Below the pieces are notes generated by a model. It ran no database searches, was not told the DNA's origin, and worked only from the letters and a program-made list of their open reading frames with translations. From Io17-Chloro-G2 sp965226825 (GTDB lineage Bacteria; Chloroflexota; Dehalococcoidia; Lucifugimonadales; UBA3495), in assembly GCA_965226825.1 (NCBI GenBank), contig CBDDED010000003.1:248001-312000 (forward strand): a DNA stretch of 64,000 bases. Direction: 5' to 3'. Numbering within the stretch: the stretch's first letter is position 1; the number at the start of each line of letters is the position of its first letter. Positions 42,948 through 52,278 of the stretch are shown here, in pieces. The position numbers and the translations under genes are program-made.

Positions 42948-43849
42948 GCCTGCACCTCGCCGTCTCCGGTAACCTCATCATCCCCGTAGACTTGGGCCAA
43001 CTTGACGTAGGGCTCCGCCTGGGGTGATGCCTGTTTGCGTTCCCAGAGGGTGGTCCGGCTGGCGGGGCAAACCCGGTCGAAGTCGCAATAAGCGCAGTTG
43101 ACCGGCCCATTTTGGCCCGGAGGCCCGGGATTGGCCGGGAAGACGCCGTGCCGGATCCCCTGGACAACGGTCTGCACAGTTGCCCGGAAGTCAACCTCCA
43201 CGTCGGCCAATTGGATCTTTTCCCGTTGGAATCCGCCTTGGGTCGAGACAAACCAGTACTCGGCTTCAACCTCGGCGTCCGGCAGCAGGGCGCTCCGCAC
43301 CGCCAGGGCGTAGACCGGCAACTGGAGGCGGGTACCGCTGCCCAGGGGGTTCTCGCTCATACCCCGGTACGGATTTGCGCTGCCGGTCTTGTAGTCCACG
43401 ACCATTGCCCGGGAAAGGCCGGAGTCCACGTCAACCCGGTCGATAAGCCCGCGAAAGCTCACCTGTTCGCCGTCCGGCAGGTCCAGCATGACCGGCGGGC
43501 CCTCGAACCCGAAGCGGTGTTCGGTGCGCCATGGCTGCACGCCATATTGGGCCCGCCGTTCCGTATCTTTCTCCAGGAAAGCTCCGAGGTCTCGGATGAT
43601 TTCTTCCTTGACCGCCTCCCACAGGATGCGCTGCCCGGTGACGCCGCGTTCCTCGGCCGCGCGAAATTCCTCCTCAGCAATGGCCTCGATCCGGCTGATG
43701 TGAGTTGGTCCCCAGGCTGTCCCCTCTGGCGGAGGGCCAGACGCCAGCGTTTCGCTGATGAAACGCTCCAGTATCTTGTGGATCAGCGTGCCCCGTTCCA
43801 GAGCTGAGATGGTCAGCACGTCTTCGGGTGATTCCCAGGCGCTCAGGAA
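42944..43849 (-). CDS. addB: AddB nuclease domain (part downstream of a frameshift)
   Basis: This frame continues the AddB sequence after a one-base deletion near 43844-43850. SAWESPED and ISALERGTLIHKILERF come first, then the PD-(D/E)XK core FRGLIDRVDVDSG with MVVDYKTGS, the Q-x3-Y motif LQLPVYALA, and CAYCDFDRVCP. The last three cysteines, with the upstream SKCPFQFF cysteine in the other frame, would form the AddB-type 4Fe-4S site. That pattern can only be assembled if the two frames are one protein. The ORF can be opened from 43981, but those extra residues are out of frame with the homology. Confidence 0.8.
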   Translation of the reverse strand, partial: FLSAWESPEDVLTISALERGTLIHKILERFISETLASGPPPEGTAWGPTHISRIEAIAEEEFRAAEERGVTGQRILWEAVKEEIIRDLGAFLEKDTERRAQYGVQPWRTEHRFGFEGPPVMLDLPDGEQVSFRGLIDRVDVDSGLSRAMVVDYKTGSANPYRGMSENPLGSGTRLQLPVYALAVRSALLPDAEVEAEYWFVSTQGGFQREKIQLADVEVDFRATVQTVVQGIRHGVFPANPGPPGQNGPVNCAYCDFDRVCPASRTTLWERKQASPQAEPYVKLAQVYGDDEVTGDGEVQA

Positions 43850-46248
43850 AGGACGTTGCCCAGGAAAAATTGGAAGGGGCATTTCGACCAACTTTCCAGT
43901 CTCGTCGGGGAAAACACGCGGGTCAGCGCTCCCAACAAACGGTCGCTCCCATGGGCCGCCTGTCCCAGGTAGCCGTCCCATTCGGTTAGAGCTCGACTGC
44001 CTCGCGCCCGTTCCATGTTCAAGGCGCGGCCGATGGGTGAAGCGCCAATAGGAGAATTGCCGAACGGGGAATTAATAGAAGACCCGGCCGCGGCCAGCGG
44101 GTGGCGTTCTAGGATGCCGCCCCCCTGCCGCCATTCGGCAAGGTTAACCAGGTCGTACTCATGTTCGTCCGCGGCCCTATCTCCGGCGGCGTCTTTCAGG
44201 GCGTGCTCCGGGGACTGGATGACCGAAAGCCAGGGTGCGGAGATTTGAGTCAACTCTTGCGAAGTAACGCGTGGTCCCGAGCCGCCGTCCCCCTGCCGGC
44301 CCGCAGTCGCAGCCGCATCCAGCAGCCAGGGAGCCGGGCGCTGTCCCCGCCGCGCCCCCGGGTCCGTCCTGGCGTAGGACAGGTATCGGTGTTTGCCGCC
44401 AGCTAACGCCGCCAGGTACCGGCGGCGTTCGTCCAGTACCGCGTCGCGGCGTTGAGGCAGTTTCCCATTCCCCAGGCTCCGGCGGGCGCCGTCGGGCAGC
44501 AGCGGGTCCTCGATAGGCCTTGGCGGAAAGGCCCCTTCGGCGATCCCCAAAATCCAGACGGCGTCGAACTCCATTCCGATGGCGGCTCCGAGGCTGGCGA
44601 CAAATACGCCGGAACCGGTGGCTCCGGTTCGCCCGGACGGCGCGTCCAGGGCTTGTTCCAGCGCTTGTCGAAACTCCGCCAAGGTCGTCCCTGGTTCTAC
44701 GTCGTCCAGTTCCGACAACTGCCCCAGTACTTCCTTCACCCGGCCGAGGGCGGACTGTTGTGGCTCCGGCCAGTCATCCGGACTGGCGGCGTAGTAACCC
44801 AGCGCGCCCTTTCCCCACTCTCCGAACTGTCTCCAACTACTGCCGTCCTCCGGGGGCAGACGCCCGGCCAGGCCTTCGACGAAATCAACCAACCTGGCAG
44901 CCCGGCGCGCTTGTTCTTCCATAGCGCGGACCCGGGCGGGGCTGGTCTCATCCTGGAGGGCGCTCAACCTGGCCCGCTCTTCCGCCTGCTCGACGCTGCG
45001 GCCCACCCGCTCTCGCCACTGGTCCAAACCGCGTACGACGCCCGCCTGCCGCGAAAGCGCCTCCCAATGCATCAGTTCCGCCGAGGCAACGAATCTCCCC
45101 GGCCCGTCGCGCACCGGGGCCTCGGCGAGCCACTGCATCAACTGGCTCCGGCCAAAATCGTCCTCGATTACACCCAGCAGGCCTATCAGCAGCCGTCCGG
45201 CGGTCGAGTCCTTCAACGTGCTCGGGTCCGGTCCGGCCATCGGCAGGCCGGCCAAACTGAGTTCCAGCCGCAGTTGGTGAGCGTAGGGGTCGGCCTGCCG
45301 GAAGAGTGCAGCCATGCGGTGGAAGGGCGTGCCGCCCCTGGCTTCTCTCAGAATGTCCCGGACCGCGCGGCGGACTTCCTCCCGCACGTCGGGAGCGGAA
45401 ACGATGCCGTCCGGCAGAAACTCACCGCCTGGCTCGTCGACTCCACTGGACTCGCCGGCAGAACCGGCTCCGTTAAGACCTTCTTTCCACCCGGAGTGTG
45501 TTCCCATTTCGATATTAGAAGTTGATGAGAATGACTTCGCCAAAGTAAAAGCCGCCTCGTCAACCTCTGTTTCGCCGGTCAGACCCAGGACTATGCTGCA
45601 CCGGCCGCGGTCGGCCAGGGCGCGCGCCAGCGCGGTTTCCGCTGGAGAGAGGTCCGCAGGCAGATAAAAGATGACAGCCCCTATGTCTCGCAGCACCGCG
45701 CCGGCCGCACCGGAAACCACACTCTTAGCCGCCGCGTCGGCCATTTCCTCCCGGTGGTAATAGCCGCTTGTCCGCTCCTGGAAACGGTGAAACAACCGGA
45801 CCGTCTCGGCCTGCAACGGCGACAACGCGGCCAAGACCTTCAAGTCCGCATCATCAAGGCGGGCAAGGTCATGGAACGTGCCGCTCAACGATCGGTGCAG
45901 GGAGGGGTGGTGGGATACATCGCCGAGGACTCCTTGCCCGGCGATTTCGCCGGCGGCCGCGCGGACCGTGGCCGTCTCGACCAGTGGGGAAAGCGGGCGC
46001 TTCCCGCGGTCGGCCATCGCCGGGGCGCCCAGGTATTCGGCGAGCCGGGCGGTCACCATGAAACGGACGTTGAGCAGTCCGCGTTCACCGGCGAGGATGC
46101 GGCGGAGGGATATTCCGGCATAGGGGTTGGGCGGCGCCACGGTAACCGGAGCCAAGGGGTTGGCCGCCTTGGCCTCTTGCACCAGGCTCTGCAGCCGCTC
46201 CCGCGCCGCCACGCCAAACCGCTCCAGGTAGACCTGCATTTCAGCCAT
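43843..46248 (-). CDS. addB: AddB helicase-like N-terminal part (frameshifted)
   Basis: 801 residues of an AddB/RecC-like subunit, ending FSPTRLESWSKCPFQFFLGN and a stop at 43843. The helicase-like parts include TPFHRMAALFRQADPYAHQL, EFDAVWILGIAEGAFPPRP and LDERRRYLAALAGGKHRYLS. The usual AddB N-terminal Walker A is not obvious; the protein starts with MAEMQVYLERFGVAARERLQ, so the first helicase motif may be lost or the start incomplete. The full gene 42944-46248 is 3305 bp, one base short of a multiple of three. A missing C in 'CTTTCCTGAGC' would restore a 1101-residue protein. Confidence 0.8.
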   Translation of the reverse strand: MAEMQVYLERFGVAARERLQSLVQEAKAANPLAPVTVAPPNPYAGISLRRILAGERGLLNVRFMVTARLAEYLGAPAMADRGKRPLSPLVETATVRAAAGEIAGQGVLGDVSHHPSLHRSLSGTFHDLARLDDADLKVLAALSPLQAETVRLFHRFQERTSGYYHREEMADAAAKSVVSGAAGAVLRDIGAVIFYLPADLSPAETALARALADRGRCSIVLGLTGETEVDEAAFTLAKSFSSTSNIEMGTHSGWKEGLNGAGSAGESSGVDEPGGEFLPDGIVSAPDVREEVRRAVRDILREARGGTPFHRMAALFRQADPYAHQLRLELSLAGLPMAGPDPSTLKDSTAGRLLIGLLGVIEDDFGRSQLMQWLAEAPVRDGPGRFVASAELMHWEALSRQAGVVRGLDQWRERVGRSVEQAEERARLSALQDETSPARVRAMEEQARRAARLVDFVEGLAGRLPPEDGSSWRQFGEWGKGALGYYAASPDDWPEPQQSALGRVKEVLGQLSELDDVEPGTTLAEFRQALEQALDAPSGRTGATGSGVFVASLGAAIGMEFDAVWILGIAEGAFPPRPIEDPLLPDGARRSLGNGKLPQRRDAVLDERRRYLAALAGGKHRYLSYARTDPGARRGQRPAPWLLDAAATAGRQGDGGSGPRVTSQELTQISAPWLSVIQSPEHALKDAAGDRAADEHEYDLVNLAEWRQGGGILERHPLAAAGSSINSPFGNSPIGASPIGRALNMERARGSRALTEWDGYLGQAAHGSDRLLGALTRVFSPTRLESWSKCPFQFFLGNVLS

Positions 46249-46763
46249 TCGGAAGACTCCGATGCTTCAGGTTAACGTGCCCCGGTCCTACCGGCGGGAT
46301 CGATAGCAAGAGTCCTGAAACCCCTGCCCAAACCCGCCAGTCACCAGGGCGTTGAAAGCTGGTGAACCCGCGCCAAGCATACCGTCATCCGCGAAAGATT
46401 TACAGACAATTGAACTCCCCATCCCCCGCCATTCGGGTACCAAAACCCTGGCCAGGGGTCGCACTTCGTTTGTGAGTTTAGGGCATAACCGGGGGAGTGG
46501 GGAATGGCCGCGCAACTGATTACTGCGGCGGCAGGGGGAATGTTTCGGACCCTGTACGACAGATTTGGGATGTGGTTGCACTGTTAGGGTGGCAAAAGCG
46601 CATGGCTTGGTAACCGCGGGGCGATATGCGGCGTGGCTGGGTGAATCGCCGGCGCTGGGACCGGCTAATCCGGAAGTTGGTCCGAAAAAGGGGATTGTTT
46701 TCGAGTGGGCGCGGGCGCTTGGATAAAGACGATTCCTGTCCTGACGCCCGCATTGAACCGCGT
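46249..46763. other. Intergenic region, nothing recognised
   Basis: A 515-bp gap on the upstream side of addB and downstream of typA. No coding frame with protein-like composition, no RNA gene and no clear terminator hairpin with a T-run was seen. Confidence 0.5.
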
Positions 46764-48602
46764 TTAGTCGCGGACCCGGTCTCCATCCCGGCGTTGACGC
46801 TTCCGGGCCAGCGGGGAGAGTACCGCCTTTCGAAGGCGTAAGTTTAGGGGAGTAACCTCTACGAGTTCGTCGTCAGCGATAAACTCCAGCGATTCCTCCA
46901 GGCTCATCCTCATGGTGGCGTTCAGGCGTAGGGTCACGTCGGCCGTTGACGAACGCATGTTGGTTAACTTCTTCTCTTTACAGACATTGATTTCGATGTC
47001 GCCGTCCCGCCGGTGGGTGCCCACTATCATGCCCCGGTAAACCATAACGCCCGGATCGATGAACGTGTCGCCCCTGCCCTGGGCGTTTAGGAGCCCGTAA
47101 GTTACCGCCAAACCGGCCTCTGATGCCACGAGCGCCCCGCTGCGCTTGGACTTGATTTCACCCTGCATCGGCTCGTAGGACGTGAAAATGCTGCTCTTCA
47201 CTCCTTCTCCCCGGGTAGTGCGGACAAAGAAAGCATTGAACCCGATCAGGCCGCGGGTAGGTATCTTGTACTCCATGTGGACGTAACCGTTCTCGTCGTA
47301 CCGCATGTCCCGGAGTTGGGCCATGTGGGCGGAAAGGTATTCGGTCAGCACCCCCACGTACTGTTCAAGGGTGCTGATGTTAAGGATTTCATAGGGCTCG
47401 TGAATCTTCCCGTCGACGATTTTGGTAACGGGGGCCGGGCGGGAGACCTGGAATTCATACTTTTCCCGGCGCATCGTTTCGACCAAAATGGACAGGTGCA
47501 ACTCTCCCCGGCCGGCGATGGCGAACACGTCCGGGCTCGATGTGGTTTCGACGCGCAGGCTGACGTTGGTGCGCAACTCTCGCATCAGACGGTCCTGAAG
47601 ATTGCGCGAGGTGCAGTGGAGGCCCTCCCGGCCCATGAAGGGGGAAGTGCTGGTGCCGATGGTCATCCGCACTGTCGGTTCATTGATATCAATAGAAGGC
47701 ATGGCCACCGGGTTCTCTGGAGAGGCGATGGTGTCGCCTATAGACACCCCCTCGGGGCCGGTCAGGGCCACAATGTCCCCGGCATGGGCTTCGGACACTT
47801 CCTCCCGTTCCATGCCGCGGAACACAAAGATACGCTCCAGGTTGTGGATTGTAGTCTCGGTGTTGCGACTCAACAGGGCCACGTCGTCCCGCAGCTTGAG
47901 CGTGCCGTTGGAGATGCGTCCCACGGCCACCTGGCCCAGATAGTTGTCGTAGTCCAGGGCCGCAACCAGCATTTGGACCGGGGCGTTGGGGTCCCCGGTT
48001 GGGGCCGGCACCGAATTCAAAATCGCTTCAAACAGGGGTTGCATGTCGGACCCCAGTTCGTCAGGGTTCGTCGTGGCATAGCCGTGTCGGGCAGACGTGT
48101 ACAGCACCGGGAAATCCAGTTGTTCCGCGCTGGTGGCCAGTTCCAAAAACAGGTCCTGGACCGTCTCGACCACCTCTGCCACCCGGGCCTCCGGTCGGTC
48201 AATCTTGTTGATGACCACCATCGGCCTGACGTTCTGTTGGAGGGCTTGGCGCAGCACGTAGGTAGTCTGGGGCATGGGCCCGTCCACGGCGTCCACCAAC
48301 AAAAGACAGCCGTCGGCCATGTTCATGACCCGTTCCACCTCGCCGCTGAAATCGGCGTGGCCCGGCGTGTCGATGATGTTGATCCTGACACCGCGGTAGG
48401 AGATCGAGGCGTTCTTGGCCAGGATGGTGATGCCCCGCTCCCGTTCCAGGGGGTTGGTGTCCATGATCAACGTGCCCACCTGTTGGTGCGCCCGGAAGAC
48501 CTGCCCTTGCTTCAAAAGTGCGTCGACCAGGGTGGTCTTGCCGTGGTCGACGTGTGCGATGATTGCCAGGTTACGGATGGCGTCGTTTCGGTATTCACTC
48601 AA
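46764..48602 (-). CDS. typA: GTP-binding protein TypA/BipA
   Basis: A 612-residue translational GTPase of normal length. G1 is IAHVDHGKTTL (15-25), the switch region ERERGITILAKNASI follows, G3 is DTPGHADF and G4 NKIDRPEA. The EF-G-like domains and the BipA-specific C-terminal domain (YKIPTRGLIGFNAFFVRTTR, GALVASEAGLAVTYGL) are complete. It acts in ribosome assembly and stress adaptation. The start is TTG at 48602 with an AGGGTG site about 8 bp upstream; the promoter is at 48623-48652. Confidence 0.96.
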   Translation of the reverse strand: MSEYRNDAIRNLAIIAHVDHGKTTLVDALLKQGQVFRAHQQVGTLIMDTNPLERERGITILAKNASISYRGVRINIIDTPGHADFSGEVERVMNMADGCLLLVDAVDGPMPQTTYVLRQALQQNVRPMVVINKIDRPEARVAEVVETVQDLFLELATSAEQLDFPVLYTSARHGYATTNPDELGSDMQPLFEAILNSVPAPTGDPNAPVQMLVAALDYDNYLGQVAVGRISNGTLKLRDDVALLSRNTETTIHNLERIFVFRGMEREEVSEAHAGDIVALTGPEGVSIGDTIASPENPVAMPSIDINEPTVRMTIGTSTSPFMGREGLHCTSRNLQDRLMRELRTNVSLRVETTSSPDVFAIAGRGELHLSILVETMRREKYEFQVSRPAPVTKIVDGKIHEPYEILNISTLEQYVGVLTEYLSAHMAQLRDMRYDENGYVHMEYKIPTRGLIGFNAFFVRTTRGEGVKSSIFTSYEPMQGEIKSKRSGALVASEAGLAVTYGLLNAQGRGDTFIDPGVMVYRGMIVGTHRRDGDIEINVCKEKKLTNMRSSTADVTLRLNATMRMSLEESLEFIADDELVEVTPLNLRLRKAVLSPLARKRQRRDGDRVRD

Positions 48603-48622
48603 ATCTTTTCACCCTATATTTT

Positions 48623-48652
48623 ATAATAGCATTTGTAGGGTTTTATTGTCTG
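48623..48652 (-). promoter_or_regulatory. Probable typA promoter
   Basis: On the minus strand, TATTAT (48628-48623, five of six) is preceded by CAGACA (48652-48647, four of six) with an 18-bp spacer in an AT-rich segment just upstream of the TTG start. The leader would be about 15-20 nt. Confidence 0.45.
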
Positions 48653-49379
48653 GGTTTATACTTTCGATGCCCGGCAATTCATGGACAGATACACCACTCA
48701 ATCCGTAGGCGGACCAGGCAATACAGGTGGAAAGGGATAGTCGATTCGAAACCCACATCCAACATCGGATGGTTCCACAACCATCAGGAACATCTCTAAA
48801 TCGTCGCGTCAGAGTCACGGTTGGCCTTATTGATTCACGAGCCGCGCCGGATACCCGGCCGCCTGGACACGTCAACTTCTCGCATGGCTTGGGCAAGCCC
48901 ACCCCCACCCCCGTCCTTACTATGAAAACAGGCCGCTTTTATCCTGATGGGTGGCCTTGGAAAGGCCATCCGCCATTCTCGCCGCGGCGGAAATCCATAG
49001 CCCCTTCCGTGCGCCCACGCGCATGTGCCAACGTGGAAACACCGGGTGTTGGCCAGCCCGCGCCCCTCCAGTGGACCTTGCCGCATGACCATGCCCCGGA
49101 AACCTGTGCGTGCTAAAAGGCCAAAGAGGGCTCCGGATTCCCAGTGCAGCAAGACCGACGAGAGGCGGGCGCGTTCGGATAAGAGAGGCGATCAGGCATC
49201 ACTTCGGATGCAAGATTCGCCTGTCGCATCAGAATGGGTCTTTCCTGGATCCACCACAGAATGTGACGTTTATGCTGGCCAGTTAGCCAGGACGTTTCCG
49301 GTGGACGTCACCACCCCAGTGGCCCAATGCTCCTCCGCCACTGCCACTCCGACCCCTGCCGCCAACTCCATTGCCGGGA
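48653..49379. other. Intergenic region with degenerate repeats
   Basis: About 730 bp without a supportable gene. A diverged member of the 'cattctcgccgcggcgg' repeat family lies at about 48970-49005. ORFs on either strand are Arg/Pro-rich and not protein-like. It merges into IS21-type transposase debris at 49380. Confidence 0.5.
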
Positions 49380-49543
49380 TACGTCAACTACCTAGCCGGG
49401 GTTCGCAAGTGGAGTGCCATCGAGGCAGCCGGCCTTACCTATTCCGTTCCCCCCGCCTCATCGGGACGGAGGTGCGGGTCCGGCTGCACGCCGACTGGGT
49501 GGAAGTCTACTAAAAGGACCACCTCGTGGGCCTCACACCCCGG
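49380..49543 (+). pseudogene. IS21-family transposase (IstA-like) C-terminal remnant
   Basis: One frame gives VNYLAGVRKWSAIEAAGLTY with SVP. After a slip in a six-C run (about 49450), another frame gives RLIGTEVRVRLHADWVEVY, then a TAA (49511-49513) and KDHLVGLTPR. This matches the '-YSVP-LIG-EV-VRL--D-VEVYY-G--VA-H-R' segment near the end of IstA transposases. Frameshift and stop show that it is decayed. Confidence 0.55.
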
Positions 49544-49927
49544 ATCGCGCGGCCCTTTCCTTTCATCTCGTGGATCTCTTTCACTTGTCCCACCTTCAAC
49601 AAAGTTCCGCAGACTCCTCCGCGAAATCCTCGTGAATAATGCCTTCGCCGCCAGGTGGGTTAACTCAAACTCGACGATTTTGCTCACTTTTACATCGGCG
49701 GTAACAGGGATCCGATTGGGTACCGGACCAGGGGTTCCTGTGGGTTGAGCAACGGGGGCATTGCGATCCAGTGGATCTCTGGCCTTGCCACCCGCGTTCA
49801 GGAGAAGACCCATGTCTTGGTAAGGGCCAACCGTCTGGGAAGACCAAGGTAGGATTGCCATTGGTCCCGCCGCATCAGCTTATTATTGCAAAGTAGTATA
49901 CTATGAATCATGAAACACGATTCTAAA

Positions 49928-49947
49928 ACATGAATAGTTGTTCATGT
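49928..49947. promoter_or_regulatory. Palindrome upstream of the winged-helix pseudogene
   Basis: ACATGAA-tagttg-TTCATGT has perfect 7-bp arms in a strongly AT-rich stretch (49880-49960), 41 bp before the pseudogene start. This is a plausible autoregulatory operator of the winged-helix protein. Confidence 0.45.
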
Positions 49948-49987
49948 CATAGGAGTTTATGAAAATCGGTTGAAAGGACTTGTTGAC

Positions 49988-50287
49988 ATGCCGGGGTGGG
50001 ATTTCATTACCAACCACGGCGGTGTGCTGGTGGCCGTGTTCCGGTAACCGAGGATCACCGCTAGAGAGATTTCGCAGCAACTGGGGATTACTGAGAGGGC
50101 CGTGCTCAGGATCATCGCCGATCCGGACGAAGCGGGGTATATAACCAGGTCCCGACAGGGGCGAACCAATACCTATGCGGTGAACCGAGACCGACCCCTC
50201 CATGGACCGATTTTGAAGGATATAGCCGTAGGGGATTTGCTGAATATCCTCAAGACCGGTTTCGTGGGGATTGGAACAGATAGCTAA
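49988..50287 (+). pseudogene. Winged-helix (MarR-like) transcription regulator with premature stop
   Basis: The frame from ATG 49988 reads MPGWDFITNHGGVLVAVFR, then TAA (50045-50047), then PRITAREISQQLGITERAVL with RIIADPDEAGYITRSRQGRT and NTYAVNRDRPL to a stop at 50287. This is a small winged-helix family whose members begin 'W-FLTNHA-VL--IA--P-ITARE'. The stop replaces one residue in an otherwise continuous 99-codon frame. No good restart exists before the DNA-binding helices. It is either a recent nonsense mutation or a sequencing error. Confidence 0.75.
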
Positions 50288-50335
50288 TTTCACGACGCCC
50301 GAGAAGTTTAGGAAGTTCAAAAAGGAAGGCAGTCC

Positions 50336-50674
50336 ATGAAATTGATGTTCTGGAAAGCTTCAAAACCCCGGGTGATGACGCGGGCAATCAACCAGCACCT
50401 GATCTCCGAGTTTGCTCTGGGGCCCGAATTACTGGCTAACCTCTCGGTGTTGGAGAAGAACGGGAAATTTTCCAATCGAAAGGTAAGGATGGTCAGAGTC
50501 TATGATCCTGAACTTGTCTCCACCGACGGGGCGTCCGAACTGAAATACGACGACCTCAAGGGGACCGGAAACGAGCAGGCTATTCGATTTGAAGGGCACG
50601 TCGAAAAGGACGGGTCGCTCTACTTCCGTGACCGGCGGCCAAAGGCGGGCACTCCGGGCGCCGACTCCCATTAG
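50336..50674 (+). CDS. Hypothetical protein
   Basis: A 112-residue protein with an AAGGAAGG ribosome-binding site and a normal mix of charged residues. It starts MKLMFWKASKPRVMTRAINQ and contains SNRKVRMVRVYDPELVSTDG with FEGHVEKDGSLYFRDRR, suggesting a small beta-rich fold. I do not recognise a family. It follows the winged-helix pseudogene by 48 bp in the same direction, so the two may have formed an operon. A hairpin follows at 50762. Confidence 0.55.
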   Translation: MKLMFWKASKPRVMTRAINQHLISEFALGPELLANLSVLEKNGKFSNRKVRMVRVYDPELVSTDGASELKYDDLKGTGNEQAIRFEGHVEKDGSLYFRDRRPKAGTPGADSH

Positions 50675-50761
50675 CCGACTCCCGTTAATGGGTACCAGTT
50701 CAAGAATTGCAGGTGGCCCCTCTGATGGGCCTGAGCAGACCGCATTGCGCCCTTGTAGCTA

Positions 50762-50787
50762 GGGGGTCTCGGTACCACGAGACCCCC
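50762..50787 (+). terminator. Strong hairpin, probable terminator
   Basis: GGGGGTCTCG and CGAGACCCCC form a perfect 10-bp stem around a 6-base loop. A short TTTT follows after 9 bp, so it is not an ideal intrinsic terminator. It lies downstream of the 50336 gene and upstream of the end of a leftward gene, where it could serve either direction. Confidence 0.5.
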
Positions 50788-51064
50788 TCAAGCTTTTCCG
50801 GTCAATTTAGATATTCTGACCAAACTCGCATTTGCACTGGACCAGGTTTCAGGTAGCAGATTAGGGACGGGAAGCAGCACGGAGAGTTCAAGCAGCGGGG
50901 GGCAGGCCTCCGCAAAGCCCAATTTTGGATCAACACCTCCGCCGTCAAGTGATCCCTCAAGTTCCGCGAAGGTCTCCCGCAGCAAGAACGGACGCCTGTT
51001 TCGAGGCGCGTACCGCCCCCGGCGTTGCAACCTGGAACCGGGCCCGTTCTTCGCCGGTCTACTC

Positions 51065-51583
51065 TCAGGATGGGGCTGGCGTGAGTTCGCGCCTTCCATT
51101 CAAGACGCCCACAGCTAGAATAACCACCCAGACCAGCATGGGAATGCCATAGAGGTCGGCTATTTTGTAGAGCCGTACTAAGCCGTGGTTGTGTCCGACG
51201 ATTATGAGGAATATCAGCGCAATGGCCGAAAGGACGATCATTGCAAGGGCGCTGCGCTTGTAGAAACCACCCGAGAACCTACGGTGGATGCCCAGGCTGA
51301 GGGCGAGGAATCCCAACGCGCCAACCTGGCCTGAGATCACGTAAAGACCGCTTTGGGCCGACATGAGAGTTATGGCGGCTAGAACCAGTTGCTGGCTCGG
51401 AATCCCGGTAACCTGCCCGTGGTCCACCAGATTGACCGCGATGTGGATCAGTCCGTTGGATGAAACGGAGCAGATGACAAAAAGAGCTATTGCCAGGAGA
51501 CCGAACCGAAACAGCGTCTCTCCGACACTTTCGTCTTCACGGGCCCGCAGGATCGCCCACAGCCCATAGAGCAACAGGAGCAT
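51065..51583 (-). CDS. Hypothetical integral membrane protein
   Basis: A 172-residue protein with about five hydrophobic segments (LLLLYGLWAIL, FGLLAIALFVICSV, LVLAAITLM, VGALGFLALSLGI, MIVLSAIALIFLIIVG and MLVWVVILAVGVL). I do not recognise a family. The frame is open back to 51817, but that part overlaps the TauE gene and reads as a shadow. The first good ATG is 51583. It lies 83 bp after the exporter gene on the same strand and may be part of the same unit. Confidence 0.6.
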   Translation of the reverse strand: MLLLLYGLWAILRAREDESVGETLFRFGLLAIALFVICSVSSNGLIHIAVNLVDHGQVTGIPSQQLVLAAITLMSAQSGLYVISGQVGALGFLALSLGIHRRFSGGFYKRSALAMIVLSAIALIFLIIVGHNHGLVRLYKIADLYGIPMLVWVVILAVGVLNGRRELTPAPS

Positions 51584-51666
51584 TCCCAGGCTTCGCCGGT
51601 GTGCCGCACCCCATCTTCCTAACGACCGGAGGTAGAAACGAACACTCTTCTGCCGGAAATCACGCG

Positions 51667-52278
51667 TCAGCGGAACAGAAACACTGAACCGCTCATGAGG
51701 CAGACCATCAGCAGGAGCAGCCACTTGATGAATCGCTGGTCCACATTCAGCGCAAACCTCACGCTGAGGAAAGCGCCTACCGTCATTCCGGTGGCAAGAA
51801 GTATTCCCGATACCCACTCAACTCCGTTGGTGGAAACGAATACGGCCAGGGACGCTACGCTGAGCAGCGCCGTGCACACGACCTTCAGGGCGTTGGCCCA
51901 CACCAAATCGTACCGTAACCCGCCCGCCAGTGCGGCGATCAGGACAAAGCCCACTCCGGCCTGCACGAAGCCCCCGTAGACGCCTGCACCAAACAGCATC
52001 ACGAACCCCAGTGGGCGCTCCCGGAGACGACGGACTCTAGCGTCGTCCTGTGGCGCAGGGACCTCGGGAAGCATCAGCATGATTACCGAGATGGCAATCA
52101 TCGAACCGAGCAGGACCGGCTTGAGAACCTCGGGATGTAGCCAGGTCGTAGCCAGGGCTCCCACCGCAGCGCCGGATATTGTGGGCAGGACCATTGGCAG
52201 GATTGCTGCCCTGTCGAGCATGTTTGACCGGCTGAACCCCCCGATACCGGTGAGTGACTGCTGCAGCAGGCCAAGCCT
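51667..52278 (-). CDS. TauE/SafE sulfite exporter family, C-terminal part (after frameshift)
   Basis: About 203 residues covering the later transmembrane helices of a TauE/SafE transporter. LGLLQQSLTGIGGFSRS comes at the start, followed by PTISGAAVGALAT, GFVMLFGAGVYGGFVQAGVG, GLRYDLVWANALKVV and a hydrophobic C-terminus. GVYGGFVQAGVG is the second of the family's paired glycine-rich repeats. The frame joins the N-terminal piece (52279-52474) if one C is removed from the AACCAGG at about 52277-52282. The first ATG in this frame is 52221. Confidence 0.8.
   Translation of the reverse strand, partial: RLGLLQQSLTGIGGFSRSNMLDRAAILPMVLPTISGAAVGALATTWLHPEVLKPVLLGSMIAISVIMLMLPEVPAPQDDARVRRLRERPLGFVMLFGAGVYGGFVQAGVGFVLIAALAGGLRYDLVWANALKVVCTALLSVASLAVFVSTNGVEWVSGILLATGMTVGAFLSVRFALNVDQRFIKWLLLLMVCLMSGSVFLFR

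Noticed and set aside
47277..48626. 449-residue plus-strand ORF
   Set aside because: Shadow of typA.
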